Position numbers and translations under genes: made by a program. 64,000 bases of DNA from DATHXC01 sp035459965 (GTDB lineage Bacteria > Pseudomonadota > Gammaproteobacteria > Burkholderiales > Methylophilaceae). The stretch is from contig DATHXC010000008.1 in the NCBI GenBank assembly GCA_035459965.1, positions 62,001 to 126,000 on the forward strand, in the 5' to 3' direction. The notes under the pieces are model-generated. The model was not told the origin of the DNA. It saw only the letters and a program-made list of their open reading frames with translations, and did no database searches. Positions 8,902 to 17,900 of this stretch are shown piece after piece (position 1 is the stretch's first letter; every line of letters begins with the position of its first letter).

Positions 8902-9513
8902 ATGAAACTTTTATATTCACTCAACAGCCCATATGCCCGTAAAGTGCGCGTCGTCGCCGCCGAAAAGCGTATCGAGATTGAAATGGTGCTGGTGGACTTG
9001 AGTTCGCCTGACCATCCCGTGAGTGAGCATAACCCATTGGGTAAAGTGCCGACGCTGGTGCTGGATGATGGTGATAGCCTGTTTGATTCGCGCGTTATTG
9101 TCGAGTATCTGGATCACCGTACGCCCGTGGCCAACCTCATCCCGCATGAACACAACCTGAAAGTCCAGGTCAAGCGCTGGGAAGCCTTGGCTGATGGCGT
9201 ATGTGACGCTGCCATTGTTGTGATGCAGGAATCTCGCCGTAGCCAGGAATGCCAGGATGCAGCAGTGATCACCAAGCAAATGGGCAAGGTAGAGCGTGGG
9301 TTAAAGGCCTTGAGTGCTGAACTGGCTGAGGGCAAGTGGTGCGTGGATGACACATTCAGCCTGGCAGATATTGCGCTGGGTTGCCTGCTTGGATACCTTG
9401 ACCTGCGTTTTGCCGACATCAACTGGCGTGAACAGTATCCCAATCTTGCCAAGCACTACTTATCCATGATGAAACGTGCGGCGTTCAAGAATACAGTTCC
9501 GGGAAACGCCTGA
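8902..9513 (+). CDS. Glutathione S-transferase family protein (YibF/SspA-like)
   Basis: 203 residues with the two-domain GST fold. The thioredoxin-like N-terminal domain has MKLLYSLNSPYARKVR, the cis-Pro loop GKVPTLVLDDG and the glutathione-binding DSRVIVEYLD. A helical C-terminal domain follows, with the FSLADIALGCLLGYLDLR signature. Ser/Tyr residues near position 9 could activate glutathione. The substrate cannot be deduced. It is probably cytosolic. It is convergent with mnmA, with a small hairpin across its stop codon. Confidence 0.85.
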   Translation: MKLLYSLNSPYARKVRVVAAEKRIEIEMVLVDLSSPDHPVSEHNPLGKVPTLVLDDGDSLFDSRVIVEYLDHRTPVANLIPHEHNLKVQVKRWEALADGVCDAAIVVMQESRRSQECQDAAVITKQMGKVERGLKALSAELAEGKWCVDDTFSLADIALGCLLGYLDLRFADINWREQYPNLAKHYLSMMKRAAFKNTVPGNA

Positions 9514-9529
9514 TTTAAAGTCATCAGGC
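9508..9529. terminator. Weak hairpin between the GST gene and mnmA
   Basis: GCCTGAT (9508-9514) pairs with ATCAGGC (9523-9529) across an 8-base loop, overlapping the GST stop. The plus strand continues TGTTTGCT, a poor T tract. It is possibly a weak terminator for the convergent pair. Confidence 0.4.
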
Positions 9530-9535
9530 TGTTTG

Positions 9536-10627
9536 CTACAAGGCCGAAGTGATAATCCCGCCGCCCAGGCACACCATACTTTCATACACCACCGCTGATT
9601 GCCCTGGCGTAATCGCCCATTGTTTCTGGCCGAAACGTATATCCGTGATATCCCCGTCCAGCCTGTCTATCTCGCAAGGTGCATCCGGCTGGCGATAGCG
9701 TGTTTTGGCGGCATATACCCAGTTGGTCTTTGGCTCTTCCCCTGCAATCCAGTGCAACTGGCTGGCGACCAGGCCATCGTTCAACAGCAGCGGGTGTTCA
9801 TGCCCTTGTACCACGACCAATACATTGTTTTGCATGTCTTTGGCGGCAACAAACCATGGCTCGCCATTGCTCTCGCGTGAGCCACCGATTTTCAGTCCCT
9901 GACGCTGCCCTAGTGTGTAGTACATCAAGCCCTCATGCTGCCCGACTACTTTGCCTTCCGGCGTTTGCATTTCGCCCGGCTTGCGCGGCAGGTAACGGCT
10001 GAGAAATTCCTGGAACGGGCGTTCGCCGATGAAGCAGATGCCAGTCGAATCTTTCTTCTCGCTATTGGCCAACCCTGCTTTGCGCGCAATCTCACGTACT
10101 TCGCGTTTCAATAAATGGCCAAGTGGGAACAGGGTTTTGGAAAGCTGTGCCTGATTCAGGCGATACAGGAAATAGCTTTGGTCCTTGCTGCCATCTTCAG
10201 CTTTTAGCAACTGAAACAGGCCGGGACTGAGCGGGTTTTCGCGTACCTGCGCGTAATGTCCGGTAGCAATCAAGTCTGCGCCCAGGCCCATGGCATGGTC
10301 GAGGAAGGCCTTGAACTTGATTTCGGCATTGCACAGGATATCCGGGTTAGGCGTGCGCCCGGCCTGGTACTCTTCCAGAAAATTGCTGAATACGCGGTCC
10401 TTGTATTCCTTGCTGAAGTTCACGGCCTCGATCTCGATGCCGATTTTATCGGCCACGGCAACTGCATCGATCAGGTCCTGCTTGGATGAGCAGTATTCAT
10501 CGGTGTCATCGTCTTCCCAGTTCTTCATGAACAGGCCGACCACGTCATAGCCTTGCTCTTTCAGCAATAATGCAGCGACGGAGGAATCTACGCCACCGGA
10601 CAGGCCAACAACCACTTTTTTCTTCAT
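9536..10627 (-). CDS. mnmA: tRNA-specific 2-thiouridylase MnmA
   Basis: 363 residues. It thiolates U34 in the wobble position of Lys, Glu and Gln tRNAs. The PP-loop SGGVDS is at 10-15 and binds ATP. The two catalytic cysteines are Cys99 (DILCN) and Cys198 (GICFI), and the GHYAQV segment is present. Length matches the E. coli protein. Its ATG overlaps the stop of the upstream Nudix gene by 4 bases, so the two are probably co-translated. Confidence 0.97.
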   Translation of the reverse strand: MKKKVVVGLSGGVDSSVAALLLKEQGYDVVGLFMKNWEDDDTDEYCSSKQDLIDAVAVADKIGIEIEAVNFSKEYKDRVFSNFLEEYQAGRTPNPDILCNAEIKFKAFLDHAMGLGADLIATGHYAQVRENPLSPGLFQLLKAEDGSKDQSYFLYRLNQAQLSKTLFPLGHLLKREVREIARKAGLANSEKKDSTGICFIGERPFQEFLSRYLPRKPGEMQTPEGKVVGQHEGLMYYTLGQRQGLKIGGSRESNGEPWFVAAKDMQNNVLVVVQGHEHPLLLNDGLVASQLHWIAGEEPKTNWVYAAKTRYRQPDAPCEIDRLDGDITDIRFGQKQWAITPGQSAVVYESMVCLGGGIITSAL

Positions 10628-11067
10628 ATATGCGTCACCACGTTAAGCGGGAATCGTTGCCCCGCCAGATAATGTTCTATGCAGGTCAGCACCTGCGGGC
10701 TGCGCAATATGGCCGAGTTAGCACGTACTTCTTCCAGAGTCATCCACACGGTGCGGATGATGCCATCATCCAGTTTTTGCAAAGGATCATGATGGCTAAC
10801 GCTGCCGATGTAGGCAAAGCGTAAATAGGTAATGTCCCTGGCTGGATGTTGCCAATGATAAACCCCCAGAAGTGCTTCTGGCGTGAACCGGTAAGCGCTC
10901 TCTTCAAGAGTCTCGCGCACTACCGCTTGCAACAGCGTCTCGCCTTGCTCCAGATGACCGGCCGGCTGGTTGATGCGGATGCCATCGGCGGTTTCTTCTT
11001 CAACCAGTAAAAACCGGCCGTTTTTCTCGACAATGGCCGCGACTGTAGTGTTGGGTTTCCAGGTCAT
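10624..11067 (-). CDS. nudJ: Nudix hydrolase, NudJ-like
   Basis: 147 residues from the ATG at 11067. Homologues begin at this MTWKPNTTVAAIVEKNG, while the longer reading from 11112 would need a TTG start. The Nudix box runs from GHLEQGE to RETLEESAY and keeps the Gly, Glu and REx(x)EE residues; the last position is Ala-Tyr rather than Gly-Val. NudJ acts on HMP-PP and nucleoside di- and triphosphates, and in enterobacteria it sits beside mnmA exactly as here. The 4-base overlap with mnmA supports an operon. Confidence 0.85.
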   Translation of the reverse strand: MTWKPNTTVAAIVEKNGRFLLVEEETADGIRINQPAGHLEQGETLLQAVVRETLEESAYRFTPEALLGVYHWQHPARDITYLRFAYIGSVSHHDPLQKLDDGIIRTVWMTLEEVRANSAILRSPQVLTCIEHYLAGQRFPLNVVTHI

Positions 11068-11196
11068 GGGGTATGGGTTACTTGGCTTGATATTAAGGTT
11101 TTGCAGAAGCAAAGAGCGTCTATTTTACAGCTTCGGGCATGACTAAACCAGCATAAGCTTTTGATTCAAGAAGCAAGCTTCATGATGCCAGCGCTT

Positions 11197-11832
11197 TCAA
11201 GATGCAAGCTTGGGAAAAAGCCCGGTTATACCCTGTGCAATAAATTCCACTGCCATCGCTGCCAATATCAGGCCCATCAGGCGCGTCACGATATTAATGC
11301 CAATGTTGCCGAGTTTCTGCGCAATGCGGACTGACAGCCTTAATGTGACCCAGATCAGCGCGCAGACTGCGGCTACCGGAATGGCAAGCGAGACATGGCC
11401 CCAGAAGCCACCACTCTGCTGGGCGGTAATAATCATGCTGCTGATAGCGCCTGGGCCGGCCAGTAAAGGGATGCTCAATGGCACAATCGCGATCACTTCC
11501 CGATCTGCCACTGCCTGTGCTTCTTCCGGCGTAGGTCGCGCATGGCTTTGCTTGCCATGCATCATGGTGATGGCGATCAACATCAAGAGTATGCCGCCAC
11601 CTACTTGAAACGAGGGAATGCTGATGCTGAAAAAATCCAGTATACGATCCCCTAGAAATGCCGATACGACCAATACCAGAAACACTGTCAGCGTCACGGT
11701 GTTGGCGGTATGCGCCCGATCTTTGGCTGACCAGCCATCGGTGGCGCTGATGAAGATAGGCACGCTGCCTATCGGGTTGACGATGGCAAACAGCGCAATG
11801 CCGATCTTGAATAAATAGCTCCATTCGGCCAT
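11197..11832 (-). CDS. marC: MarC/NAAT-family integral membrane protein
   Basis: 211 residues with six hydrophobic segments and the MarC signatures: NPIGSVPIFISAT in the first half and IPLLAGPGAISSMI in the fourth segment. The family is inner-membrane and poorly understood. Some members are linked to amino acid efflux, and despite the name a role in antibiotic resistance is not established. The gene stands alone, divergent from maf. A near copy of its last 16 bases follows the stop. Confidence 0.9.
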   Translation of the reverse strand: MAEWSYLFKIGIALFAIVNPIGSVPIFISATDGWSAKDRAHTANTVTLTVFLVLVVSAFLGDRILDFFSISIPSFQVGGGILLMLIAITMMHGKQSHARPTPEEAQAVADREVIAIVPLSIPLLAGPGAISSMIITAQQSGGFWGHVSLAIPVAAVCALIWVTLRLSVRIAQKLGNIGINIVTRLMGLILAAMAVEFIAQGITGLFPKLAS

Positions 11833-11972
11833 ATCAAAGCTCTCTTAAAATATTATGGATGTTCTGGTGGTGTGATGTGAAGCGAGACTAGCGCCACACT
11901 ATCTAGCACCAGACTATGCGTTATTGATGCTATCAGTTAGTATCCTCTCGATAATCTTACACTGAATAAAGT

Positions 11973-12560
11973 ATGAACAAGCGTATTTACCTGGCTTCAC
12001 GCTCACCACGTCGTGCCGAGCTATTGCAGCAGATAGGCGTTGATTTTCTGGTGTTGCCATCAGATATAGATGAGTCCGAGCTTGCTGGCGAAGCTGCTAC
12101 AGAATATGTGTTACGGCTTGCCAAAACCAAGGCCAGCGTCTGTATTGAGCAGCTTAAATCAGCACAAAAAACGTTGTTGCCGGTCTTGGCTGCAGATACG
12201 ACAGTCGTGGTTGATGGCGAGATTCTTGGCAAACCTGTGGATGATGCGGATGCCTGCCGTATGTTATCCAGCATGTCCGGTCGATGGCATGAGGTGCACA
12301 CCGGGATTGCACTGGCCACTGAGGCAGGCGTGGCTGTGGCAATGTCGACTACACGAGTTGAAATGGCCGAGCTGTCGCAAGACACGATAGCTGCCTATAT
12401 CGCTAGCGGTGAGCCGCGGGATAAAGCGGGAGCTTATGGCATACAGGGCTTGGCAGGGCTAATGATCAAACGCATTGAGGGAAGTTACTCCGGGGTGATG
12501 GGGTTGCCGATCTATGAAACAGCCGCATTATTGAAGAGTGCGGAAATCAATTTGTTGTGA
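11973..12560 (+). CDS. maf: Maf-family nucleoside triphosphate pyrophosphatase
   Basis: 195 residues. Maf proteins hydrolyse dTTP/UTP or modified nucleotides to monophosphates and limit their misincorporation. The N-terminal LASRSPRRAELLQQIG substrate loop is complete, as are AADTTVVVDG with the catalytic Asp, and the C-terminal GSYSGVMGLP. The pattern resembles the dTTP/UTP-type (YhdE) group, but subgroup assignment is inferred. It is 51 bases upstream of rng, a common gene pair in proteobacteria. Confidence 0.94.
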   Translation: MNKRIYLASRSPRRAELLQQIGVDFLVLPSDIDESELAGEAATEYVLRLAKTKASVCIEQLKSAQKTLLPVLAADTTVVVDGEILGKPVDDADACRMLSSMSGRWHEVHTGIALATEAGVAVAMSTTRVEMAELSQDTIAAYIASGEPRDKAGAYGIQGLAGLMIKRIEGSYSGVMGLPIYETAALLKSAEINLL

Positions 12561-12611
12561 TTTGTGCCATAACTTAAAAATTAAAACTATAAAAATGAAA
12601 GTAGCAGCATT

Positions 12612-14063
12612 ATGAGTGAAGAGATATTAATCAATATAACCCCGCAGGAAACGCGCGTCGCCATCATGGAACAAGGCGTGGTGCAGGAGCTGCATATCGA
12701 GCGCAGCACCTCGCAGGGGCTGGTTGGCAATATTTATCGTGGCGCGGTATGCCGCGTGCTGCCGGGCATGCAGTCCGCCTTTGTCGAGATCGGCCTGCAG
12801 CGCGCCGCTTTCTTGCATGTGGCAGACGTGCTGGAGTGCACCACTGCCGATTCCGAAAAAACCATACAGGAAGTGTTGCATGAAGGTCAGCCCCTGATGG
12901 TGCAGGTGATCAAAGAGCCCATAGGCACCAAGGGCGCACGCCTGACTACCCAGATCAGCATTGCCGGGCGTTTCCTGGTTTACCTGCCACAGCAGGATCA
13001 TATTGGCGTATCGCAGCGCATTGAAGATGAAGCAGAGCGCGAATTGCTGCGCGACAGATTGATCAGCCTGCTACCCCAGGACAGAAAAGGCGGCTACATC
13101 ATCCGCACCATGTCTGAAACAGCGACAGATGAAGAATTGCTAGCTGATCTGGAGTATCTGAAAAAAGCATGGGGCAACATTCAGGCAGCGAGCAAAGGTG
13201 CTGCTGACCGTACGCTCATATTCCAGGATCTCAACCTGCCCATGCGCGTGTTGCGTGATGTGGTGAATGAAGATACCGACCGTATTTTGGTTGATTCGCG
13301 CGAGACTTACCTGAAACTGCTGGATTTTGCCGAGCATTATGCGCTACGAGCAGTCAAGCACCTGGAACACTACCAGGGCGACCGCCCACTGTTTGATATG
13401 TATAACGTAGAAGCGGAAATTACCAAAGCCATGTCGCGCAAGGTCGAGTTGAAATCAGGCGGTTACCTGATTTTTGACCAGACCGAGGCACTCACCACAG
13501 TGGACGTGAATACTGGCGGTTTCGTTTCTGGCCGTAGCCTGTCCGATACCATCTTCAAGACCAACCTCGAAGCTGCCCAATGTATCGCCCGCCAGCTGCG
13601 CATGCGCAACTTGGGTGGCATCATCATTATCGATTTCATTGACATGGACGAAGACGAGCAACGCACAGCCGTGCTGGAAGAGCTGAAACGCGGGGTAGAA
13701 AAAGACCGCGCTCGTACCGGTATCAATGGCTTTTCTGCCTTGGGCCTGCTGGAGATGACACGTAAACGTACGCGTGAAAGCCTGGCACATATCCTCTGTG
13801 AACCTTGCCCTGCTTGCAAGGGTAGGGGGGAATTAAAAACTGCGCAAACGGTTTGCTATGAAATCCTGCGTGAACTATTGCGGCACGCAAGGCAGTTCAG
13901 CGCCAAAGAGTTCAGGGTGCTGGCATCACAAAAAGTGATTGATTTACTGATGGATGAAGAGTCGCAGAGCCTAGCGAATCTGTCTGACTTTATCGGCAAG
14001 CCCATTTCATTGCAGGTGGAGACACAGTATTCGCAGGAGGCGTTTGATATTGTGTTGATGTAA
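12612..14063 (+). CDS. rng: Ribonuclease G
   Basis: 483 residues, the short RNase E/G form without the long C-terminal scaffold. It matures the 5' end of 16S rRNA and cuts some mRNAs. An S1 domain occupies about residues 38-125. The catalytic Mg-binding aspartates are Asp298 (TTVDVNTGG) and Asp341 (IIDFIDM). The zinc-link motif CPACKGRG is at 399-406. ATG at 12612 follows an A-rich leader. Confidence 0.95.
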   Translation: MSEEILINITPQETRVAIMEQGVVQELHIERSTSQGLVGNIYRGAVCRVLPGMQSAFVEIGLQRAAFLHVADVLECTTADSEKTIQEVLHEGQPLMVQVIKEPIGTKGARLTTQISIAGRFLVYLPQQDHIGVSQRIEDEAERELLRDRLISLLPQDRKGGYIIRTMSETATDEELLADLEYLKKAWGNIQAASKGAADRTLIFQDLNLPMRVLRDVVNEDTDRILVDSRETYLKLLDFAEHYALRAVKHLEHYQGDRPLFDMYNVEAEITKAMSRKVELKSGGYLIFDQTEALTTVDVNTGGFVSGRSLSDTIFKTNLEAAQCIARQLRMRNLGGIIIIDFIDMDEDEQRTAVLEELKRGVEKDRARTGINGFSALGLLEMTRKRTRESLAHILCEPCPACKGRGELKTAQTVCYEILRELLRHARQFSAKEFRVLASQKVIDLLMDEESQSLANLSDFIGKPISLQVETQYSQEAFDIVLM

Positions 14064-14117
14064 AAGAGGTGGTTTGTTGAAGCTTGTAAGTAACAAAAGT
14101 TACAACGGACTCACTAT

Positions 14118-14318
14118 TTAGTGATGTCCTACTACTTCACCAGCTTTCAACTTGTACTTCGTCCCACAATACGGGCAGCTCGCATGCCCGGTATCTGCGA
14201 TATCCAAAAATACTCTTGGATGCGAACACCACAAGGCAACTTCTTTAGTTGGGCAGTGCAACGGCAGATCTTTTGCACTGACTTCGATTTCACCAGCTAT
14301 AGTTGTTTCAGTTGCCAT
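14118..14318 (-). CDS. Small zinc-finger protein (zf-CHCC family)
   Basis: 66 residues. Visible metal ligands are Cys31, His33, Cys48 and Cys51, with the hallmark CPYCGTKY. The family is related to the mitochondrial complex I subunit NDUFS6. In betaproteobacteria these small proteins often sit beside ilvE or LPS genes and their role is not known. Here it lies 62 bases downstream of ilvE on the same strand and is probably transcribed with it. It is convergent with rng. Confidence 0.88.
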   Translation of the reverse strand: MATETTIAGEIEVSAKDLPLHCPTKEVALWCSHPRVFLDIADTGHASCPYCGTKYKLKAGEVVGHH

Positions 14319-14380
14319 GTGGTGTGCCTCTTGAATTAAACGGATGCAATTAAACTTGGTGTAATTTAAATTGGGTGCAA

Positions 14381-15313
14381 TTAAACCAGAGTCAGCCAGT
14401 CTGCGTGTTTTGCAGACTTGCCTTTAACCACATCAAAATACATCGCCTGCAGTTTTTCAGTCACAGGGCCGCGTTTACCTTCACCGATTGCGCGATTGTC
14501 GAGTTCACGGATAGGCGTTACTTCAGCAGCAGTGCCGGTGAAGAAAGCTTCATCTGCAGAATATACTTCATCACGGGTAATACGTTTCTCAACCAAAGGC
14601 AGGCCGATTTCTGCAGCCAGTTGCACGATAGTGTCGCGGGTAATGCCTTCCAACGCGCTGGTGAGGTCAGGTGTGATGAGCTTGCCGTTACGCACGATAA
14701 ATACGTTTTCACCTGAGCCTTCAGCCACAAAGCCGTCAACATCCAGTAATAAAGCTTCATCGTACCCGTCCTGCGCTGCTTCCTGGTGCGCGAGGATGGA
14801 GTTCATATAGTTGCCGTTAGCCTTGGCTTTACACATGGTGATGTTAACGTGATGGCGGGCGAAGGAAGAAGTCTTGACGCGAATGCCATTGGCAAGGGCT
14901 TCATCGCCCATGTAGGCGCCCCACGTCCACGCAGCAACGATTACGTGTGTGGATAGTGTCTTAGCAGAAATGCCCATAGCTTCAGGGCCGTAGAAGGCCA
15001 TTGGGCGCATATAGGCTGATTCCAGATTGTTTTCACGCACTGCGGCTTTCTGCGCTTCCATCATGGTGGCTTTGTCGAATGGCATTTTCATGCCGAGGAT
15101 ATGGGCCGAGCGAAACAAGCGGTCGGTATGTTCTTTCAAGCGGAAAATGGCAGTGCCTTTATCTGTCTTGTACGCACGGACGCCTTCGAACACACCCATT
15201 CCATAGTGCAAAGTGTGACTCAATACATGGGTAGTGGCATCGCGCCAGTTCACCATTTTTCCGTCGTACCAGATAAGACCATCACGGTCAGCCATTGATT
15301 TGGCTATAGCCAT
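14381..15313 (-). CDS. ilvE: Branched-chain amino acid aminotransferase
   Basis: 310 residues from the ATG at 15313, which has a GGGG Shine-Dalgarno 9 bases upstream; an in-frame TTG lies 15 bases earlier. A fold-type IV PLP enzyme that makes the last step to valine, leucine and isoleucine. Family landmarks are FEGVRAY, the ANGNY segment directly after the PLP-binding lysine (Lys164 in this numbering), and EGSGENVF. It completes the pathway begun by ilvBHC about 10 kb away, but is transcribed separately. Confidence 0.95.
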   Translation of the reverse strand: MAIAKSMADRDGLIWYDGKMVNWRDATTHVLSHTLHYGMGVFEGVRAYKTDKGTAIFRLKEHTDRLFRSAHILGMKMPFDKATMMEAQKAAVRENNLESAYMRPMAFYGPEAMGISAKTLSTHVIVAAWTWGAYMGDEALANGIRVKTSSFARHHVNITMCKAKANGNYMNSILAHQEAAQDGYDEALLLDVDGFVAEGSGENVFIVRNGKLITPDLTSALEGITRDTIVQLAAEIGLPLVEKRITRDEVYSADEAFFTGTAAEVTPIRELDNRAIGEGKRGPVTEKLQAMYFDVVKGKSAKHADWLTLV

Positions 15314-15669
15314 CTTATAAATCCCCAAAAAAGCAAAAGCTTAATTGTAAACGTAAGGCCCAATACTTGAATAGCGAAAACACCAAAGATATTGGCTTTG
15401 CTAGCGCATTTTCACGATTTTTCATGAAAAATCAGCTGCATTAACAATTGCTAACAATTCGCTTACATTAAAAATATTAGAATCATGGCCGATAGATGTA
15501 AATGCAGTTGTCATATCCTTGGCTTGAGGTTGATTATTGGTTGAGGAAAAACATTGCAATTCAAGCTTTAAGCTAATAGATACGCGGTGATGCATCGTTT
15601 TATATGCACAATAATTCTGTGTGCTGAGTGTTAAAATCAGGTTTTTACAATTTAATTTAAGGTGTAGCG
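15314..15669. other. Intergenic region between ilvE and the SCO gene
   Basis: About 350 A/T-rich bases between two divergent genes. It holds a perfect 18-bp palindrome (listed separately) and several TTAA/AATATT-rich tracts suited to promoters, but no -35/-10 pair strong enough to call. A 19-codon ORF at 15485 has no ribosome binding site and is not supported. Confidence 0.6.
15416..15433. promoter_or_regulatory. Perfect 18-bp palindrome, candidate operator
   Basis: GATTTTTCATGAAAAATC is identical on both strands. It lies about 100 bases upstream of ilvE and about 236 bases upstream of the SCO gene. Perfect symmetry of this size suits a dimeric regulator. The binding protein cannot be named, and the sequence does not match the FNR/Anr box. 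Confidence 0.45.
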
Positions 15670-16269
15670 ATGCAACGGTTTCTTTATGCTTGTGCGCTCA
15701 TGGTGGCGATAACGCTTACCGCATGTAGCCCTGGTAAAAATGGTGCCGAAAACAATGCATCACCACTTTTTGGTACAGATATTACCGGCGCAGATTTCGC
15801 ACAGACCTTGAGTTTGACTGATCATGAAGGCAAGCCTAGGCAACTGGCAGATTATAAAGGCAAGGTAGTTGCCCTGTTTTTTGGGTATACGCATTGCCCG
15901 GATGTTTGCCCTACAACCATGCTGGAGATGGCGAATGCCATGAAGTTGCTGGGAGCGCAGGCGGATGAGGTGCAGGTGTTATTCGTAACGCTGGATCCCG
16001 AGCGTGATGCTCAGGATGTATTGGCCAAGTTCGTGCCTTCATTCGACAACCGTTTTGTCGGTCTTTATGGCACAACGGAACAGACCGCGGAAACAGCCAA
16101 GAACTTCAAGATTTTTTATTCCAAGCAGGTCGAGGCGGGTAAAAGCGGTTACACCATAGATCATAGTGCTGGCGTCTATGTGTTCGACAAGCAAGGAAAA
16201 ATTCGCACTTACCTGAAGTACGGTCAAAAGCCTGAAGAGATTGCGAGTGACATCAAGCAGTTGCTTTAA
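15670..16269 (+). CDS. SCO1/SenC/PrrC-family copper chaperone lipoprotein
   Basis: 199 residues. A lipoprotein signal peptide ends in LTAC with Cys19 as the lipidated residue, so it is anchored in the periplasm. The thioredoxin-like fold carries the copper site Cys76-x3-Cys80 (HCPDVCP) and His165. SCO proteins deliver or reduce copper for terminal oxidases. Its position 157 bases before ccoN, on the same strand, fits a role in maturing the cbb3 oxidase. Confidence 0.92.
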   Translation: MQRFLYACALMVAITLTACSPGKNGAENNASPLFGTDITGADFAQTLSLTDHEGKPRQLADYKGKVVALFFGYTHCPDVCPTTMLEMANAMKLLGAQADEVQVLFVTLDPERDAQDVLAKFVPSFDNRFVGLYGTTEQTAETAKNFKIFYSKQVEAGKSGYTIDHSAGVYVFDKQGKIRTYLKYGQKPEEIASDIKQLL

Positions 16270-16330
16270 GTAGTTGGATATCAGCGTACAGTCAATAAAG
16301 ACGCGCTTACCGACTCGTTTGTGATGTGGC

Positions 16331-16360
16331 TTGTTTGAGATGTGGTAAGTCGAATATAAT
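16331..16360 (+). promoter_or_regulatory. Candidate sigma70-type promoter of the cco operon
   Basis: TTGTTT (16331-16336) and a perfect TATAAT (16355-16360) are separated by 18 bases, giving a predicted start near 16367, about 60 bases before ccoN. No TTGAT-N4-ATCAA (FNR/Anr) box was found in the 157-base gap, although oxygen control of cbb3 genes is common. Confidence 0.55.
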
Positions 16361-16426
16361 CGCGCACTTTTTGTAATTTTGACCTTTTCGTATTTTGTTG
16401 GCCCTTAGAAATTAGGAGACGTAGTA

Positions 16427-17872
16427 ATGGCAACGTCTGGTATCACGCAGAACGAGCAATACAATTACGATGTGATTCGTAAATTCAGCATCATGACCCT
16501 GGTCTGGGGTGCGATCGGGATGTTTGTCGGGGTTTATATTGCTTCAGAGTTGGCTTTCCCCTTCCTGAATTTCGATATTCCATACATCACCTTTGGTCGT
16601 TTACGCCCTGTGCATACTGGTGCCGTTATTTTTGGCTTTGGTGGCAGTGCCCTGTTTGCCACGTCTTACTATGTGGTGCAGCGCACCTGTCAGGCGCGTC
16701 TGTTCAGTGATGGCATGGCGAGCTTTACATTCTGGGGCTGGCAGGCGGTGATTGTCTGTGCAGCGCTTGGCAATATGTTTGGCTATAGCCAAGGTCGTGA
16801 ATATGCTGAAATGGAATGGCCCATCGATATCTTGATCGAAGTAGTCTGGGTAACTTACCTGATTCTATTCGTAGCTACGCTGATGAAGCGCAAGCAGCCA
16901 CACATTTACGTAGCTAACTGGTTCTACCTGGCATTTATTCTTGCCACTGCGCTTTTGCATACTTTCAACAATCTGGCGATTCCGGTCAGCCTGTTCTCCA
17001 TGAAATCCTACAGCCTATTTGCTGGTGCGCAAGATGCGATGACCCAGTGGTGGTATGGTCACAATGCGGTGGGTTTCTTCCTGACAGCAGCTTTCCTCGG
17101 CATGATGTACTACTTCGTACCCAAGCAGGCCGGGCGCCCGATCTATTCTTATCGTTTATCTGTGCTGCACTTTTGGGCAATTATTTTCCTATATATGTGG
17201 GCTGGCGCGCATCACTTGCACTGGACTGCAATTCCTGACTGGACCGGCACGCTTGCTGCTACCTTCTCCATCATGTTGCTGTTGCCTTCCTGGGGCGGTA
17301 TGGTCAACGGTATCCTGACTTTGTCAGGTGCGTGGGATAAGCTGCGTACTGACCCAGTGATTCGCTTCCTGGTCGTTGCATTGTCTTTCTACGGCATGTC
17401 GACATTTGAAGGCCCGATGATGTCCCTCAAGGATGTGAACGCGCTTTCTCACTATACCGACTGGACGATTGGCCACGTGCACTCAGGTGCTTTGGGCTGG
17501 GTTGCCATGATCAGCTTTGGTAGCTTGTATCACATGATTCCCAAGCTCTGGAACACGCGTCTGTACAGCCTGAAACTGGTCAATATCCATTTCTGGCTGG
17601 CGACTGTGGGCATCCTGCTTTACATCACTGCAATGTGGATCTCCGGCATTATGCAAGGTTTGATGTGGCGTGCATTCGACGACTTCGGCAACCTGCAGTA
17701 TTCGTTTATTGAGTCGGTTGCTGCAGCACACAACCTTTACGTGATGCGTGCAATAGGGGGCCTGTTCTTCCTGAGCGGCATGGTACTGATGGGTTACAAC
17801 ATGTATCGCACTATTCGTCAGGGCACCACCGAATTTACAGCTGAGCCAGCTAGTGGCCATGCGACTGCATGA
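16427..17872 (+). CDS. ccoN: Cytochrome c oxidase cbb3-type subunit I
   Basis: 481 residues, about 12 transmembrane helices. It is the catalytic haem-copper subunit of the high-affinity oxygen-reducing, proton-pumping C-family oxidase. Cu-B/haem ligands are visible in GHNAVGFF (His) and AGAHHLHW (His-His), and the helix VII tyrosine is in YSYRLSVLHFW. A GGAG Shine-Dalgarno (taggaGACG) precedes the ATG. It is first in ccoN-ccoO-ccoQ-ccoP. Confidence 0.98.
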   Translation: MATSGITQNEQYNYDVIRKFSIMTLVWGAIGMFVGVYIASELAFPFLNFDIPYITFGRLRPVHTGAVIFGFGGSALFATSYYVVQRTCQARLFSDGMASFTFWGWQAVIVCAALGNMFGYSQGREYAEMEWPIDILIEVVWVTYLILFVATLMKRKQPHIYVANWFYLAFILATALLHTFNNLAIPVSLFSMKSYSLFAGAQDAMTQWWYGHNAVGFFLTAAFLGMMYYFVPKQAGRPIYSYRLSVLHFWAIIFLYMWAGAHHLHWTAIPDWTGTLAATFSIMLLLPSWGGMVNGILTLSGAWDKLRTDPVIRFLVVALSFYGMSTFEGPMMSLKDVNALSHYTDWTIGHVHSGALGWVAMISFGSLYHMIPKLWNTRLYSLKLVNIHFWLATVGILLYITAMWISGIMQGLMWRAFDDFGNLQYSFIESVAAAHNLYVMRAIGGLFFLSGMVLMGYNMYRTIRQGTTEFTAEPASGHATA

Positions 17873-17900
17873 TAGTTAGAAAGGTTACTGGAGCATTATT

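Noticed and set aside
15485..15544. 19-codon ORF with a CKCSCH metal-like motif upstream of the SCO gene
   Set aside because: No Shine-Dalgarno, very short and no evidence of translation.
16270..16426. FNR/Anr box controlling the cbb3 operon
   Set aside because: No TTGAT-N4-ATCAA match with both half-sites; only the sigma70-like promoter is supported.
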